43,204 nt of DNA, taken from Hoeflea sp. BAL378. Its GTDB lineage: Bacteria > Pseudomonadota > Alphaproteobacteria > Rhizobiales > Rhizobiaceae. The position numbers and the translations under genes are program-made. Below the pieces are notes generated by a model. That model was not told the origin of the DNA and ran no database searches. It saw only the letters and a program-made list of their open reading frames with translations. The stretch covers positions 1-43,204 of the forward strand of contig NZ_JRJG01000071.1 of NCBI RefSeq assembly GCF_000759435.1. Direction: 5' to 3'. Below are positions 43,012-43,204 of this stretch, piece after piece. The number at the start of each line of letters is the position of its first letter. Within the stretch, counting starts at the first letter, position 1.

Positions 43012-43204
43012 ATGACAAGCATCATGACCAATGCCTCGGCGATGTCTGCCCTGCAGACCCTTCGTTCGATCAACTCCGATATGGAATCCACCCAGAACCG
43101 TATCTCTTCGGGCTACAGGGTCCAAAGCGCTGCCGACAACTCCGCCTATTGGTCGATCGCGACCACCATGCGTTCCGACAACAAGGCGCTCGGCACCGTG
43201 CAGG
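43012..43204 (+). CDS. Flagellin, N-terminal fragment (3' end outside window)
   Basis: The visible 64 codons begin MTSIMTNASAMSALQTLRSI and continue with MESTQNRISSGYRVQSAADN and AYWSIATTMRSDN. This is the D0/D1 N-terminal signature of alphaproteobacterial flagellins (RISSGYRV, SAADNSAYWSIA). It is exported through the FlhB/FliP apparatus and polymerises into the filament. The gene is cut by the window edge. It is likely the first of several flagellin copies, as in rhizobia. Confidence 0.93.
   Translation, partial: MTSIMTNASAMSALQTLRSINSDMESTQNRISSGYRVQSAADNSAYWSIATTMRSDNKALGTVQ

Noticed and set aside
1-43204. tRNA, rRNA, CRISPR arrays, insertion sequences or prophage genes
   Set aside because: No cloverleaf-like, repeat-spacer, transposase or phage signatures were seen on either strand.

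Overview
This GC-rich window reads as a chromosomal segment of an alphaproteobacterium of the order Hyphomicrobiales (Rhizobiales). The main evidence is the flagellar/chemotaxis region. Its order is IcpA-like receptor, cheS, cheY1, cheA, cheW, cheR, cheB, cheY2, cheD, cheT, fliF, visN, visR, then divergent flhB-fliG-fliN-fliM-motA and flgF-fliI-flgBC-fliE-flgG-flgA-flgI-motE-flgH-fliL-fliP-flagellin. This matches the arrangement known from Sinorhizobium, Agrobacterium and Brucella relatives. No rRNA, tRNA, CRISPR array, insertion sequence or phage gene is recognisable.

Left part (1-8.0 kb): the end of a multiheme cytochrome c gene overlaps a four-helix cytochrome b gene (a likely membrane electron-transfer pair). 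A glutathione S-transferase gene follows on the minus strand. Next is a complete minus-strand branched-chain-amino-acid-type (HAAT) ABC transporter operon: Tat-exported binding protein, two permeases and two ATPases. An orphan minus-strand gene of unknown function ends the block.

Iron block (8.2-14.8 kb): plus-strand genes encode an unrecognised eight-cysteine protein, an imelysin-like periplasmic protein, Bfd ferredoxin, bacterioferritin, a di-heme DUF1111 protein, a second imelysin-like protein and a Tat-exported DUF1513 protein. A 17-bp sequence resembling the rhizobial Irr box (ICE) lies 45 bp before the first gene, and an intrinsic-terminator-like hairpin lies between bfr and the DUF1111 gene. 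Uptake and storage genes therefore appear interleaved under iron control.

Motility block (15-43.2 kb): the che operon starts with a soluble chemoreceptor whose protoglobin-like domain has Arg where the heme-ligating His is expected. Signal termination appears to use two CheY proteins, CheS and the CheZ-like CheT rather than a classical CheZ. fliF, the LuxR-type master regulators visN and visR, and the export, switch, stator, rod and ring genes follow. The last 193 bases begin a flagellin gene. motB, motC, flhA, fliQ, fliR, the hook genes and rem are not in the window.

The most interesting unexplained signal is a 22-bp motif, approximately TTCRCRCAAG-N8-CSTA. It occurs upstream of five motility transcription units (che operon, fliF, motA, the DUF1217 gene/flgF, and flgB) and is a candidate shared promoter or activator site. 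All functional calls are from reading the sequence; no database search was run.
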